A DNA stretch of 64,000 nucleotides from Chitinophaga filiformis (GCF_900102545.1 NZ_FNBN01000004.1:248001-312000); one strand, 5' to 3'; numbered from the stretch's first letter, positions 8,946 to 19,043 are shown. Numbers and translations: made by a program. The notes: generated by a model not told the origin, from the sequence alone.

Positions 8946-8985
8946 TAAAAAAGGCTGTCCGCTTATAATGGACAGCCTTTTCTTT
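8946..8985. terminator. Bidirectional terminator between bshA and the EnvC-like gene
   Basis: Perfect 12-bp stem AAAAGGCTGTCC / GGACAGCCTTTT (8949-8960 and 8970-8981) with a 9-nt loop. T-runs are present on both strands. Confidence 0.9.
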
Positions 8986-8999
8986 TATTGCTTCACAAG

Positions 9000-10436
9000 T
9001 TATTTCTTCCTGATCCAGAATTCCGGATTCTGCTTTTGTATTCCTCTGTAGATCTGCAGTTCCACCTCACCCAGGTTTTCCAGCTCATTTGTACCGGCGG
9101 TACCGATCAACTGACCTGTACTTACCCTGTCTCCTGTTCTTACACTAACTGACTGCAATCGTGCATAGTTGGTAAAATATTGACCATGCCTGATGATCAC
9201 CAGGGAACCTCCTCCCGGTATAACGGCAACTGTCCTTACTTCTCCCTGGAAGATGGCCCTTACGGCGGCTCCACGGCTGGTACCGATGATCACACCATCA
9301 TTCTCCACAGTGATACGGTCGATCACGGCATGCTGCTGACGGCCAAAGTGCCCGATAATATGACCGGAGGCTACCGGCCATGGCAGTTTACCACGGTTAT
9401 TTTCAAAGCTTTCAGACAATGCCAGGGCTTCAGGTGTTGCTTCCAGTACGTTCTCTGTACGTACAGGTTTCTCCGGTTCCGGTGCAGGTGCTGGTGGCTT
9501 TGGAGCCGGTTCTGCCGGTTTGGTTTCCGGTTTATTTTCAGCTACAGCATTGTTATTATTCTTAGCAGCGTTCGCAGCAGCATTGGCAGCTGCAAGAGCG
9601 GCCGCTTTCTTCGCTGCCTCATCCCTCCTTCGTTTTTCTTCAGCGGCGGCCTTACGTTTGGCAGCGGCTTCCTCTTCCGCCTGGCGGCGGGCTATTTCAA
9701 TCTCCCGACGGATTGCCGCCTGAATAGCTGCCTGTACTTTCTGCGCGTCTTTTTTGTTCTTGTTGATATCTGCCAGCAGTTCCTTCTCACGCCCTTTCAG
9801 ACCGGTCAGCACCTTGTCTTTCTCTTTCTTGTCTACCTCCAGTATCGTGCGCTGTTCCTGTTCTACCTTCAGTGTACTTGAACGCTTCACTTTCTGGTCC
9901 TGCAGGCTTTCTATTTTCTTACTTAAGAGCTCCCGTGTTTCAAGAATGTTATCTGCCTGCCTGCGACGGTAATCCCGGTACTGTTTAAGGTACTGGTACC
10001 GTTTGATCGCATCATTGAAAGTCTCGGCAGAAAAAATGAAATTCAGCATGTCGTAGGTACTGCGGTTCTTGTACGCATATACGACCAGCTGAGCATATTG
10101 TGACTTCAACGTATCAAGGTCTTTCTCCAAGGTCTTAATATCCCTGTAAGCAGCATTGATATCACCGTTGATGAAATTGATCTCTTCGTTGATGTTGTTG
10201 ATAAGGCGGGTACGCAGCGTAATTTTATCACGCAGCGCACGCAGCTGGCTCAGACTTTCTCTCGTGGATTTCTTGGTAGTTTTAAGTGCTTCGTTGGCCT
10301 CATCGATCTCACGCTGCAACTCTCTCTTTCTATGCTCCAATTCTTCCCGCGACATTTGGGGAGCCTGTGCATTCACCAAGGCCGGTAGTAAACCTAAGAT
10401 TATTACAAATGGGAAAAACTTCTTCAGATTCAGCAT
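9000..10436 (-). CDS. EnvC-like murein hydrolase activator (coiled coil plus degenerate LytM)
   Basis: 478 aa from the ATG at 10436, chosen because it gives a signal peptide (MLNLKKFFPFVIILGLLPALVNAQ). A long charged coiled coil follows, about residues 30-270. Next is an Ala/Pro/Lys-rich linker about 280-345 and a C-terminal LytM (M23-type) domain. The catalytic motifs are degraded: the HxGxD site is replaced around GHFGRQQHAVIDR and the HxH site by GEVELQIYR. This is the pattern of EnvC-type activators, which stimulate amidases at the division septum but do not cut peptidoglycan themselves. It is the last gene of the dut-TPR-DUF4292-envC run. A coding assignment as an active peptidase is unlikely. 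Confidence 0.85.
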   Translation of the reverse strand: MLNLKKFFPFVIILGLLPALVNAQAPQMSREELEHRKRELQREIDEANEALKTTKKSTRESLSQLRALRDKITLRTRLINNINEEINFINGDINAAYRDIKTLEKDLDTLKSQYAQLVVYAYKNRSTYDMLNFIFSAETFNDAIKRYQYLKQYRDYRRRQADNILETRELLSKKIESLQDQKVKRSSTLKVEQEQRTILEVDKKEKDKVLTGLKGREKELLADINKNKKDAQKVQAAIQAAIRREIEIARRQAEEEAAAKRKAAAEEKRRRDEAAKKAAALAAANAAANAAKNNNNAVAENKPETKPAEPAPKPPAPAPEPEKPVRTENVLEATPEALALSESFENNRGKLPWPVASGHIIGHFGRQQHAVIDRITVENDGVIIGTSRGAAVRAIFQGEVRTVAVIPGGGSLVIIRHGQYFTNYARLQSVSVRTGDRVSTGQLIGTAGTNELENLGEVELQIYRGIQKQNPEFWIRKK

Positions 10437-10498
10437 GATGGTTTTAAAGATAGCTGCAAAATAGCAATTTACAAATTTCAGATACATTCGGCGTACTC

Positions 10499-11335
10499 CT
10501 ACTCTCTTGAATACCCCGACGGAATAGTGAACGGAAAGCTCACCGGCTGATCAAAATCTATTTTGTTAAAATCCATGTTGATCTTCGTGTAACTCTTCTC
10601 TTCCACAAAAACCCTGCGGCGGGTGGCAAATTTAACCTTATCCAGCGACTTGTATTCACCATATGTCAGTTCAACCGAACGTCTGCGTGTACTGTCTTTA
10701 TCCATCACCTTGCTTTGTTGCAGGATATAGTCATCAGCAAAAACGTTGAACAAGCTGGTAAATATTGTGCTGTCGCAGGTAAAAGAAATGACTGCCGGTG
10801 TTTTCACTACCTGGTATACTGAATCTGTCAGGTATACCGGGTTGCCGATGATCAGGTCCTGCAGGGTTTTAAAATCGAAGGGGATATTCAGCACATCCTG
10901 CGCATACCTGAGGTCACGGAGATAAGCTATTTTATGAAATTTGTCGATTGCCTTCAGACTGTCGGGCGTAATGATGGCCCTGGCTACTTCTCCAATAATA
11001 GGTGCCGATACAGAGATCCAGATGAAGCTGTCTTTCTGCATACGCATATTTGCGTTGATGCCTGACATTTGTTTGGATTCTGTTTCGAAGTCAATCTTCA
11101 ATTTAGCGGAGAAGGTATTAAAGGATATATAATTGCTGCGCAGTTTTGAGATCAGTTCTTTGTTGTAAGCATTGGTAGCAGCAACTGATGCGCTGTCTGT
11201 TTTTGAAATAATGTTATGCTGGGTAGTATCTGTCACAGGAAACGAGGTCCCTGCTATCTGTCGGCTATGCCTGCATGAAAAGAGTCCCGTGCTTACAATA
11301 CTTAATACTATCAGTGCTAATGTTTGCTTCATCAT
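10499..11335 (-). CDS. DUF4292 lipoprotein
   Basis: 278 aa from the ATG at 11335 (MMKQTLALIVLSIVSTGLFSC). This start gives a signal with lipobox GLFSC; a longer frame exists but would bury the signal. The body resembles DUF4292 proteins with a LolA/LolB-like half-barrel: FNTFSAKLKIDFETESKQMSGINANMR is cut by alternating strands and includes DSFIWISVSAPIIGEVARAI. It is probably an envelope lipid- or lipoprotein-handling factor, by fold inference only. It sits 43 nt after the TPR gene and 62 nt before the EnvC-like gene, an order commonly seen in Bacteroidota. Confidence 0.8.
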   Translation of the reverse strand: MMKQTLALIVLSIVSTGLFSCRHSRQIAGTSFPVTDTTQHNIISKTDSASVAATNAYNKELISKLRSNYISFNTFSAKLKIDFETESKQMSGINANMRMQKDSFIWISVSAPIIGEVARAIITPDSLKAIDKFHKIAYLRDLRYAQDVLNIPFDFKTLQDLIIGNPVYLTDSVYQVVKTPAVISFTCDSTIFTSLFNVFADDYILQQSKVMDKDSTRRRSVELTYGEYKSLDKVKFATRRRVFVEEKSYTKINMDFNKIDFDQPVSFPFTIPSGYSRE

Positions 11336-11378
11336 GATCTTTAATTCAATACATTCCCATTTCCCCCCGGGAGGTTCG

Positions 11379-13223
11379 CTACTCCCTTTCGGTTGCAAGT
11401 ATATACCGTTTTTCTGCAATTTTGCGGGCCAGCCCTACTGAATTGGCACCCTTTTGTTTGGCTAACTGCCAATATTCGAGGGCTTTATCCACTTCATGGA
11501 GGTTAAACAATATGTCTCCGTAGTGTTCCAGCATATTAGGGTTCTCGCGCGCTTCTTTTGACTGCAGGGCTTTCTCCATCCATTCCCTGGCCTGCTCATA
11601 ACGAGCCATCCGGAACAGGATCCAGGCGTATGTATCCATGAAATTGGTACTTTCCGGTTCCAGCTCCAGTGAACGTTTAGACATGCTCTCTGCCTTATTC
11701 AGCTGCTCTCCGCGAAGAGAGAGGTAATAACTGAAATTATTCAATACCAGTGCATCATCTGGTTTCAGCGCCAGTGCCCGGTCATAACTGCTGTCTGATA
11801 GTTGGTGCTGACCTGTTGCGTGATAGGCATCGCCCAGCAGGGAGTAAACATCTGCCCGCGTATTCTTGTCGCCGTTGCCATTCCCTGTCTGTAATGCAAC
11901 ATTCAAAGCTTCTATGGATGCAGGATAATTCTGTAGCAAAAAGTTCGCCACCCCCTTGAAGTAATGGCCCATAAATTCCCTGGGGAAGCGCTCTGTTACA
12001 ACTGAGCTCACTTTCAACAGGCTATTGGAGTCTTCCTTACGGGAATAGATCCACATCAGCTGGTACCATACAGTAAAACGTGTGGAATCGAGGGTCACCG
12101 CTTTGTTGTAATCCACCAATGCGCTGTCCAGCATACCCGCCTGGGAGAACATATCTGCCTGAAGGGCATAAGCCTTGGCCTCCTGAGGGTGTGCCTCAAT
12201 GACCAGCTGCGACAGCTGCAAACCTTCCCTCAGTTTGCTGCTGTCTACTCCCTGCATCTGCAGGTAAGGATAGACGTAAGCTACTTTTTCGTCAATACTA
12301 TAGTCAGGATTGGCAAAAGCGCGGGTCAGGTAAGCCCAGTACTTGTCATGTTTACCCTCTTTTTTGGCATAACCTGACAGGGCTATCAATGCCCTCGGAT
12401 TAGCGGAATCACGCTGAAGCACTTCATTGTAGATGGCAGCAGCTTCCTCAATCCGGTCGTTGGAGTTATAAATATCTCCCAGGATGATATAATATCTTAC
12501 TTCATCCGGGTTCTGATTGATCAGTTTATGTACTTCTGTGGCTGCATCTTCCATCCTGTTCAGCTTTAGATAAATCCGCTGTTTCTGGAAGGCCAGTTCT
12601 TCGATCACTCCTACTTTCGCTTCCAGGGAATCAAACACTTCCAGTGCTTCTTCAGATTTATCAGCTTTGGAAAGGAATATTCCCTCATTGTACAGATACT
12701 CATCATTACCAGGGTAGGCGGCAGCCAGGCGGCCATATACGGCAGCAGCGCTGTCAAACTGGGCATTGACCCCAAAAGCATCTGCCAGTGTGATCTGGAA
12801 CCATTTATTAGAGCCATCCAGGGTCACCGCCTTACGGGCAAAGCCCAGGGCATAATTAGGGTTACGCACCTCGATGAACAGGCGGGCCAGTTCATAATAT
12901 GCGGTGGGGTTATTCCTTTTCAGGCGAAGGTAGTCTGAGAATTGTGTGATAGCGGTGCGGTAATCGCCCAGTATTTTAGACCTTTCGGCAGAAAAAAAGA
13001 GGCTGTCTGCGCGCTGTTCCAGCAGGGTGGAATCTTTAAGGGAATATACCTGACGGTAAGACTGACGGGCAGCAACCGGTTTGGAAGTAGTACAGGAAGT
13101 CTCTGCCAGACAACAAAAGCCTGCCGCTAAAAGAAAAAGAGGTAAGCGCCCCACCAGTCGGTTTAGCGCCGGCCGGCCACTCTTTCCAGGCAAGGTCCTA
13201 TTGTTATTCCGGGTTCTGAACAT
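11379..13223 (-). CDS. TPR-repeat lipoprotein
   Basis: 614-aa exported protein. The N-terminus has a hydrophobic stretch (LPLFLLAAGFCCLAETSC) ending in a plausible lipobox before C44. From about residue 70 to the end there are tandem tetratricopeptide-like helices, for example NPTAYYELARLFIEVRNPNYALGFA split across helices A and B, ALKPDDALVLNNFSYYLS, and MLEHYGDILFNLHEVDKALEYW. It is most likely a scaffold at the outer membrane, with no enzymatic motif. It starts 3 nt after the dut stop codon, so the two are translationally linked. Confidence 0.85.
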   Translation of the reverse strand: MFRTRNNNRTLPGKSGRPALNRLVGRLPLFLLAAGFCCLAETSCTTSKPVAARQSYRQVYSLKDSTLLEQRADSLFFSAERSKILGDYRTAITQFSDYLRLKRNNPTAYYELARLFIEVRNPNYALGFARKAVTLDGSNKWFQITLADAFGVNAQFDSAAAVYGRLAAAYPGNDEYLYNEGIFLSKADKSEEALEVFDSLEAKVGVIEELAFQKQRIYLKLNRMEDAATEVHKLINQNPDEVRYYIILGDIYNSNDRIEEAAAIYNEVLQRDSANPRALIALSGYAKKEGKHDKYWAYLTRAFANPDYSIDEKVAYVYPYLQMQGVDSSKLREGLQLSQLVIEAHPQEAKAYALQADMFSQAGMLDSALVDYNKAVTLDSTRFTVWYQLMWIYSRKEDSNSLLKVSSVVTERFPREFMGHYFKGVANFLLQNYPASIEALNVALQTGNGNGDKNTRADVYSLLGDAYHATGQHQLSDSSYDRALALKPDDALVLNNFSYYLSLRGEQLNKAESMSKRSLELEPESTNFMDTYAWILFRMARYEQAREWMEKALQSKEARENPNMLEHYGDILFNLHEVDKALEYWQLAKQKGANSVGLARKIAEKRYILATERE

Positions 13224-13226
13224 TGA

Positions 13227-13670
13227 TTAAGATTTACCGGTGTGGCCAAAACCGCCGGCACCACGTTCTGTTTCTGTCAACAGCTCCACTGCTTCAAGAT
13301 GGGCCTGCACAAATGGGGCTATCACCATCTGGGCAATCCTTTCACCGGGCGCAATAGCCTGTGGCTCATTTGACAGATTGATCATTATGATCTTAATTTC
13401 TCCCCTGTAGTCGGCATCAATTGTACCGGGAGTATTCAGCAGGGTAAGTCCCTGTTTAATAGCCAGACCGCTGCGTGGTCTGATCTGGGCCTCATACCCC
13501 GTAGGCAGCTCTATGAACAGGCCGGTGGGTACAAGCATCCTCTCGAGAGGCTGCAGAGTGATAGCTGTTTCCAGGTTGGCCCGGAGGTCCATCCCGGCCG
13601 CTTCTGCTGTGGCGTAGGCCGGTAGCGGATTAGCGGATTTATTGATGATCTTTACGGTAATAGCTGCCAT
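13227..13670 (-). CDS. dut: dUTP diphosphatase
   Basis: 147-aa trimeric-type dUTPase that hydrolyses dUTP to dUMP, protecting DNA from uracil. All five motifs are visible: AGMDLRA; RPRSGLA; the uracil-binding loop GTIDADYRGEI; ERIAQMVIAP; and the C-terminal arm GGFGHTGKS. Length is normal. It begins a run with the TPR, DUF4292 and EnvC-like genes and lies 108 nt downstream of ispF. Confidence 0.95.
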   Translation of the reverse strand: MAAITVKIINKSANPLPAYATAEAAGMDLRANLETAITLQPLERMLVPTGLFIELPTGYEAQIRPRSGLAIKQGLTLLNTPGTIDADYRGEIKIIMINLSNEPQAIAPGERIAQMVIAPFVQAHLEAVELLTETERGAGGFGHTGKS

Positions 13671-13778
13671 TGTTACAAAGGTATTTTAAATAGTCCATAG
13701 TCTGCAGATTATGAACATTTGATTCATTTTTGCCGGCCAATCCGGCATAATTACATGACGATCAAATGGATGTACGTA

Positions 13779-14270
13779 TTAACGCTCTCCTCCCTTCTCC
13801 AGCAGAACAGTCGCATAAGCCACTACTCCTTCCTCACGGCCCACGAAACCCAGTTTTTCTGTTGTGGTAGCCTTTATAGACACTTCTTCCGTAGAGATAT
13901 TCAGGATACCAGCAATGGTTTCCTGCATCTGTACTACGTACGGCTTGATCTTGGGTGCCTGCAGGCAAAGTGTACTGTCAATGTTCACTACCTGGTATCC
14001 TTTCCCTGTGATCAGCTCCAGTGTACGTTTCAGCAGTATCTTACTGTCAATATTTTTGTAAGTGTGATCTGTATCAGGAAAATGTAGTCCGATATCCCCC
14101 AGGCTGGCGGCGCCCAGCATAGCATCGCAAATGGCGTGCAGCAATACATCGGCGTCACTATGTCCCAGGGCTCCCTTATGGTGTGGTACCAATACTCCTC
14201 CCAGCCAGAAATCCCGTCCTTCCGTTAACTGATGAAAATCTACTCCAAGGCCAATGCGCAATTTAGTCAT
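13779..14270 (-). CDS. ispF: 2-C-methyl-D-erythritol 2,4-cyclodiphosphate synthase
   Basis: 163-aa enzyme of the MEP isoprenoid pathway. The zinc ligands are D11 and H13 (GLGVDFHQL) and H45 (GHSDADVLLH). LGDIGLHFPDTD and the C-terminal EKLGFVGREEGV segment are also conserved. The ATG at 14270 fits the family start (MTKLRIGLGVDFH). It lies upstream of dut on the same strand, so it may lead the envelope operon. Confidence 0.96.
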   Translation of the reverse strand: MTKLRIGLGVDFHQLTEGRDFWLGGVLVPHHKGALGHSDADVLLHAICDAMLGAASLGDIGLHFPDTDHTYKNIDSKILLKRTLELITGKGYQVVNIDSTLCLQAPKIKPYVVQMQETIAGILNISTEEVSIKATTTEKLGFVGREEGVVAYATVLLEKGGER

Positions 14271-14330
14271 GACAGATGTATAAACTTTAAAATGTAAGCT
14301 TTAAACTGGTAAAATTAGCGCAAATTAAAA

Positions 14331-14354
14331 ATCCTCCGGGTATTTCCGGAGGAT
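14331..14354 (-). terminator. Terminator of the porU-porV unit
   Basis: Perfect 9-bp stem ATCCTCCGG / CCGGAGGAT (14331-14339 and 14346-14354). On the minus strand it is followed by TTTTAATT, 42 nt past the porV stop. Confidence 0.85.
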
Positions 14355-14396
14355 TCTTATATTTTAAAAAAAGATTAACTATTTCACTACCAGCTA

Positions 14397-15569
14397 TTAC
14401 CAGTTGTTGCCTTGATCTTCTTCCCTGTGACCGAGGTCAAAGATCAGGGAGAAACGCAGGGTATTGGATAGCGGGTTACGCTGAATACCATTGCCAGAAG
14501 GGACCAGGTAAGAGAAGTTCAGACCAAACATGTTGTATTTAACACCCAGACCGGCAGTTACGTACTTACGGTTACCCTTGTTCTTGTTTTCATAGAAATA
14601 ACCGGCACGTACAAAGAACTGGTCATTGTAGCCATATTCACCACCCAGGGAAACAGTTACTTCCTGCAGTTCTTCTTTAAAACCGCCCGGAGCATCCCCA
14701 AAGGAAGAGAACATACCAGATATAGTTGACTTCTCACGATAAGCCCCGGTACTGTCTGGAGTAGGTACCAGCAGTTTATTCAGGTCCAATGTGAACATTA
14801 CTTTGCTGGTCTGGTCCAGTCCTATCGTATATGCAGTACCCAACCCTAAGTTAGTAGGCAGGAAGTCTTTATTGGTAGCAGATTCTGTATAGGAAATCTT
14901 GGTACCAATGTTAGTAAGGGCCACACCAACGTTCCAGGTATTTACAGCACTATTGTCTTTCTCAAAGTCTTTTGTGTAGAAAAGGGACAGGTCAGTCGCA
15001 AAGGCTTTACCTGGTCTTACCACACGGCCGTTGATATCACCGCTGGCCAGGTTGGAGTAAATAAACCGTCCTGCCAGGGCTACAGAGAAGTTATCTGATA
15101 ATTTACGGGCGTAACCTGCATCAAATGCAAATTCACGTGGATGGTAGTCGTATGTAGGCATACCGGTAACATCCGTAAAGTTGATAGTACCTAAAGAGAA
15201 GTAACGCAATGAGGCAGAAACTGTCTGGAACTCGTCCATCTGATAATACCCTGCCAGGTTAGCCAGGAACACGTCATTCACGAGTTCTTTTAACCAGGGG
15301 GTATAAGTAACTGATATTGCGGAGCGGGTTGTTGCAAACGGGATCTTCGCAAGGTTCCAGTAGATGGAATTCGCGTCGGGAGAAGTGGCGACGCCGGCGT
15401 CTCCCATGGCTCCTGCCCTTGCATCAGGAGAAATACGAAGAAAAGGTACCGCTGTGTTAATGGTATTTGTTCGTCCGTCCAGATTATCTGTTGAAATCTG
15501 GGCATTGACAGACAGAGAGAATAGGATGCAACAAATTAAGACAAGGTTTACAGTTGCCTTTCTGATCAT
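14397..15569 (-). CDS. porV: Type IX secretion outer-membrane protein PorV (LptO)
   Basis: 390 aa from the ATG at 15569, chosen for its signal peptide (MIRKATVNLVLICCILFSLSVNAQ). The mature N-terminus contains AVPFLRISPDARAGAMGDAG, the PorV signature. Beta-barrel strands run to the C-terminus (LRFSLIFDLG). PorV shuttles substrates from the Sov translocon to the attachment complex and partners PorU. The gene lies directly downstream of porU, with gldJ divergent on the other side; this block is conserved in gliding Bacteroidota. Confidence 0.95.
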   Translation of the reverse strand: MIRKATVNLVLICCILFSLSVNAQISTDNLDGRTNTINTAVPFLRISPDARAGAMGDAGVATSPDANSIYWNLAKIPFATTRSAISVTYTPWLKELVNDVFLANLAGYYQMDEFQTVSASLRYFSLGTINFTDVTGMPTYDYHPREFAFDAGYARKLSDNFSVALAGRFIYSNLASGDINGRVVRPGKAFATDLSLFYTKDFEKDNSAVNTWNVGVALTNIGTKISYTESATNKDFLPTNLGLGTAYTIGLDQTSKVMFTLDLNKLLVPTPDSTGAYREKSTISGMFSSFGDAPGGFKEELQEVTVSLGGEYGYNDQFFVRAGYFYENKNKGNRKYVTAGLGVKYNMFGLNFSYLVPSGNGIQRNPLSNTLRFSLIFDLGHREEDQGNNW

Positions 15570-15689
15570 GCAATTATACATGCAATAGTGTTTAGAACGA
15601 GTTGTAAAAATAGTTCGAAAATCTATATTATCAATAACAGGGGTCTGGTAAGGGACTCGCGAATTAAGTATGTGCTTTTGATGCATAGG

Positions 15690-18600
15690 TTATAATACAG
15701 TTACTTTTCCGCCTAAAACCTTTGTTTTACCATTCGCTGTTACCAAAATACTATATATGTAAATTCCAGGCGACACCCGGGCGCCGGAATCGGCCGTTCC
15801 GTTCCAGGATGCCCCTACATAACGGCTACCACCATCATTTATTGCATGATGTATAGTTTTTATTTGTTGACCCGTTACCGTGAAAATCCTGACAGTCACA
15901 TCCAACAGCTGGTCCTGCTGATTGTGTTCAAAGGTGAACTGCGTCTGGTCATGGAAAGGGTTCGGGAAACAGCCGGCCTTTCCGACCGTCATTGCTGATG
16001 ACCGGACTACCCGGAACTGCAGTGTGGCAGTACCGGAATTATTGTGGGTATCCCATGCCTTTATTGTCATAGTATGCGTGCCTTCTGACAGGCCATACAG
16101 TGGGAACCGGACCGTTCCTTCCTTGTAATTGTCAGTAGTGGCCTCAAAGAAGCTGTTCAGGATATAGTATTGACTTTCCTTATTATCCAGTGTAGCTATC
16201 AGGTCATGTCCTATGCCATAGCCTGAAGTATTAATCCCCTGTTCATCCTTCAGTTGCAGCAATAGTACCGGATTTTCTCCCGTAATCCCCCCGTTGCGGA
16301 AATATTCATTGTCCAGGTATGCTTTTATAACAGGCCCCAGCTCATCTTGTTCAATATTATCCGCCGTTCCACCCACCTGTACACCTGAAAACACACCACC
16401 CGCTGCTGTCACTCCATTTGATGCATAAAAACTAAGGGCTCCGGCACCTGCCTGATAATCAATATCTGCCGGCACCACGAAAGTGCTGGAAAATTGTCCG
16501 TTCTCAACAGTCTGCTGACCACGATACAGTATGTGCTGTTGCTGATAGAAGCCCGCAGGAGTACTACCGGCATCATTCCCACGGGTATATTCCGGCGTGG
16601 GTTTATCATAGACGGTCGTGTATAAGGTTCCCTTATAGGCGTCCTGCCGGATGCCATGTTCATCTTCCAGGTGACCTTTTACCGTGTATTTTCCCATTGC
16701 TTTCAATGTATCTGGTATATCATTTACCGCCTTTCCGTTGATGGAATCCGTTACGACATGATACCGGGGAAAAGCCAGTGTCAGTGCCGGATCGCCCAAT
16801 AACTGGAATTTACGGTTATTAGGAATATCGATATAAGTAGCGTACGTCTGGTTTTTACCCTCCATGGCCGCCTGTCCGAGCGTCGGCATACGTCCGTCTG
16901 CCCGGGGTGTCAACAGCTTTTGCAGGTAGTTGGCATTCATTACTTTGTTGGAAGCGGAGAATACTGCCCTGGTAGTCGTCATCAGTGCAATACCACCTCC
17001 ATTCTCCTGTAACAACAGCTTCTCCCCCAGAGAGACATACGCCGGATTATCAAAAGGCGCAAAATCGCAGGTAGCTGTGATAAAAAGTGGCAGTTTACCT
17101 GCGTTCTTCCAGGTGGCCAGGGAGCTTTCCTCCATGATCACCTCTTCTGCCAGCCGGGAGTAACTTCCGTGACCGGTATAATTCCAGATCAGGGTGCCAT
17201 CGAAGATATCTTCTGCGATGGCAGCATTTACTGCCGGATAACGGCTGCCACCCGCATCAGCTATCTTCGGGTAAGCATCCAGGTAGATCTTGTCAATATG
17301 CCCTGCCGGCCATTGTGCTGCAATAATCTCACTCATGCTCTCCGCATCCTGCAAATGAAGGTTGTCATCTCCGTCATCTGCCACGACCGTAACATGTTGT
17401 TGCCAACGGCCAAAGTTCGCTGGCGCGTTATAACCAATAATCTTATTCACCAGTGCTGCCGCCTGAGCGGGTTGCTGCACAGGCAGGCGGCCTATCGCTA
17501 TATCCAGCAGGTTTTGCCTGCTATTATCGTTGATATCGTCTGCATCATCCAGGAAGCCGAAAAAGTCGTCTGACGGATAGGCATTTATCGGATCTATGGA
17601 AATCGTGCTTTGCCAGGTGGGCACCATATTCGTGTTTCCTGCCACTCTGTTCTTATAATCGTAAGAGGCATCTCCGAACAGTAACAGGTATTGCAGTCCT
17701 CCCCTGTCATAACACATCTTCACAAAATCTCTTACTGCTACGGGATCAGCAGTACCTGAACCAAACTCATTATAGATCTCGTTTACTGTTACCACTTTCA
17801 CGGTCAGGCCATCATGGCTGCTATGCCAGGAAGCCAAATTGGTAGCAGCAGACTGTAAAGTGGGTGTAGTCACAATCAGCATATCTACGGTACCTATGCC
17901 GTGAAGGTCCTGATTAGCTACAGGGCCTGCTGATGTTGGCTGCAAATACCCTTGTCCGGAGAAAGCTGCATATTCATGCAGGGTGCTACAATCTCTGGTA
18001 AAGGTAAGCGTGGAGCCGGCCAGCTGGGTTTTAATCTTTACGGGTTGCAGCGGGTCTGTCACGTCCAGGATAACTGTCTGGTTAACGGCCTGTTCCAGCC
18101 TGAACTGTGCGTTCTGACCGGGAGTTACAGAAGCTATGTCCCTGAAAAAGAGCGGTTCCCGGGCCGGTAGCTGTAGCGGGCATCGGGCCTGTAAGGTCAG
18201 ATAATCAAGCCATCCCTGTGCCCCACTGCCGCCGGGCGTAAAACTAAGTGTGACCGGTACAGTTGTGGCCGCAGGCGTTGCCGTAAAATAGCCCGTTGCT
18301 ACTGAAGCAAAAGCCTCAAATATATTACCGCTGACGGGCGATAAAGACAGGGAACCCAGCATATTATTTCCCGCCTGTATGGAAAAACGGCTGGTGCCAA
18401 TTCCCCTGGCAGCCACCCTCACTCCTACTTTTAGGGAGAGGGGAGTCAATGGCAGTGAAAAATTAATATAGCGTAATGGCTGTACACTGCTAAATACCGA
18501 TCCCCACCATTGTTTACCACTGGCCAGAAAGTTGATGCTATCATTCTCATAAAAAGTGTAATAGTCAAAACTGTTGACAATGGGACCAGCAGCCGGTGTT

Positions 18601-19043
18601 ACGTCATCCTGGGCGATCCTTTTGCCGGGAGTACTGCCCGTGGTCAGGAAATACCAGGCCGTGTCCGAATAAAGGTTGGCGGTATGGACAAAATTACTGC
18701 CCTGGTATTGCCAGCTATGCGGACCTGGCGCATAGAACAGAAGGTAATCTCCTTCTTCCATCAGCGCTACTTCCGGCAGGTCGTCGTGCCTGGGTGCCGC
18801 ATTACTTTCAGGCAGCATACGCCCCCCGGTGCCATACAGCCTGACGCCTTTCAGGTCAGCACTCAATCCCATGCCGGTCAGCAGGGTTTTATCTATTTTA
18901 TAAATGCCCTCCCGGGTAATTGCCAGTTTTTGCCAGCTACCGGAAGAAAGCACGGAATGTGCGGTGTAGGGTCCTCCTCTTCCATTCCCCCCTGATACCC
19001 ATTGACAAAGGAGTAAGAGAAAAGAGAAGGACATAAACTTCAT
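15690..19043 (-). CDS. porU: Type IX secretion system sortase PorU
   Basis: 1117 aa from the ATG at 19043 (MKFMSFSFLLLLCQWVSGG signal). A second in-frame ATG lies three codons downstream, and a longer frame starts at 19064. The central gingipain-like peptidase C25 domain has the catalytic pair H625 (NYTGHGSYSR) and C659 (FITATCDFAPFDNP), numbered from 19043, plus DIAIGRLPVQ upstream. The C-terminus has an Ig-like domain and a type IX sorting-type domain (GKAGCFPNPFHDQTQF, SPGIYIYSILV, KVLGGKVTVL). PorU removes the C-terminal signal of cargo and attaches cargo to anionic LPS. porV follows after about 120 nt from its chosen start. Confidence 0.95.
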   Translation of the reverse strand: MKFMSFSFLLLLCQWVSGGNGRGGPYTAHSVLSSGSWQKLAITREGIYKIDKTLLTGMGLSADLKGVRLYGTGGRMLPESNAAPRHDDLPEVALMEEGDYLLFYAPGPHSWQYQGSNFVHTANLYSDTAWYFLTTGSTPGKRIAQDDVTPAAGPIVNSFDYYTFYENDSINFLASGKQWWGSVFSSVQPLRYINFSLPLTPLSLKVGVRVAARGIGTSRFSIQAGNNMLGSLSLSPVSGNIFEAFASVATGYFTATPAATTVPVTLSFTPGGSGAQGWLDYLTLQARCPLQLPAREPLFFRDIASVTPGQNAQFRLEQAVNQTVILDVTDPLQPVKIKTQLAGSTLTFTRDCSTLHEYAAFSGQGYLQPTSAGPVANQDLHGIGTVDMLIVTTPTLQSAATNLASWHSSHDGLTVKVVTVNEIYNEFGSGTADPVAVRDFVKMCYDRGGLQYLLLFGDASYDYKNRVAGNTNMVPTWQSTISIDPINAYPSDDFFGFLDDADDINDNSRQNLLDIAIGRLPVQQPAQAAALVNKIIGYNAPANFGRWQQHVTVVADDGDDNLHLQDAESMSEIIAAQWPAGHIDKIYLDAYPKIADAGGSRYPAVNAAIAEDIFDGTLIWNYTGHGSYSRLAEEVIMEESSLATWKNAGKLPLFITATCDFAPFDNPAYVSLGEKLLLQENGGGIALMTTTRAVFSASNKVMNANYLQKLLTPRADGRMPTLGQAAMEGKNQTYATYIDIPNNRKFQLLGDPALTLAFPRYHVVTDSINGKAVNDIPDTLKAMGKYTVKGHLEDEHGIRQDAYKGTLYTTVYDKPTPEYTRGNDAGSTPAGFYQQQHILYRGQQTVENGQFSSTFVVPADIDYQAGAGALSFYASNGVTAAGGVFSGVQVGGTADNIEQDELGPVIKAYLDNEYFRNGGITGENPVLLLQLKDEQGINTSGYGIGHDLIATLDNKESQYYILNSFFEATTDNYKEGTVRFPLYGLSEGTHTMTIKAWDTHNNSGTATLQFRVVRSSAMTVGKAGCFPNPFHDQTQFTFEHNQQDQLLDVTVRIFTVTGQQIKTIHHAINDGGSRYVGASWNGTADSGARVSPGIYIYSILVTANGKTKVLGGKVTVL

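Noticed and set aside
9000..10436. Active M23 endopeptidase assignment for the EnvC-like gene
   Set aside because: The residues expected to bind zinc are not conserved.
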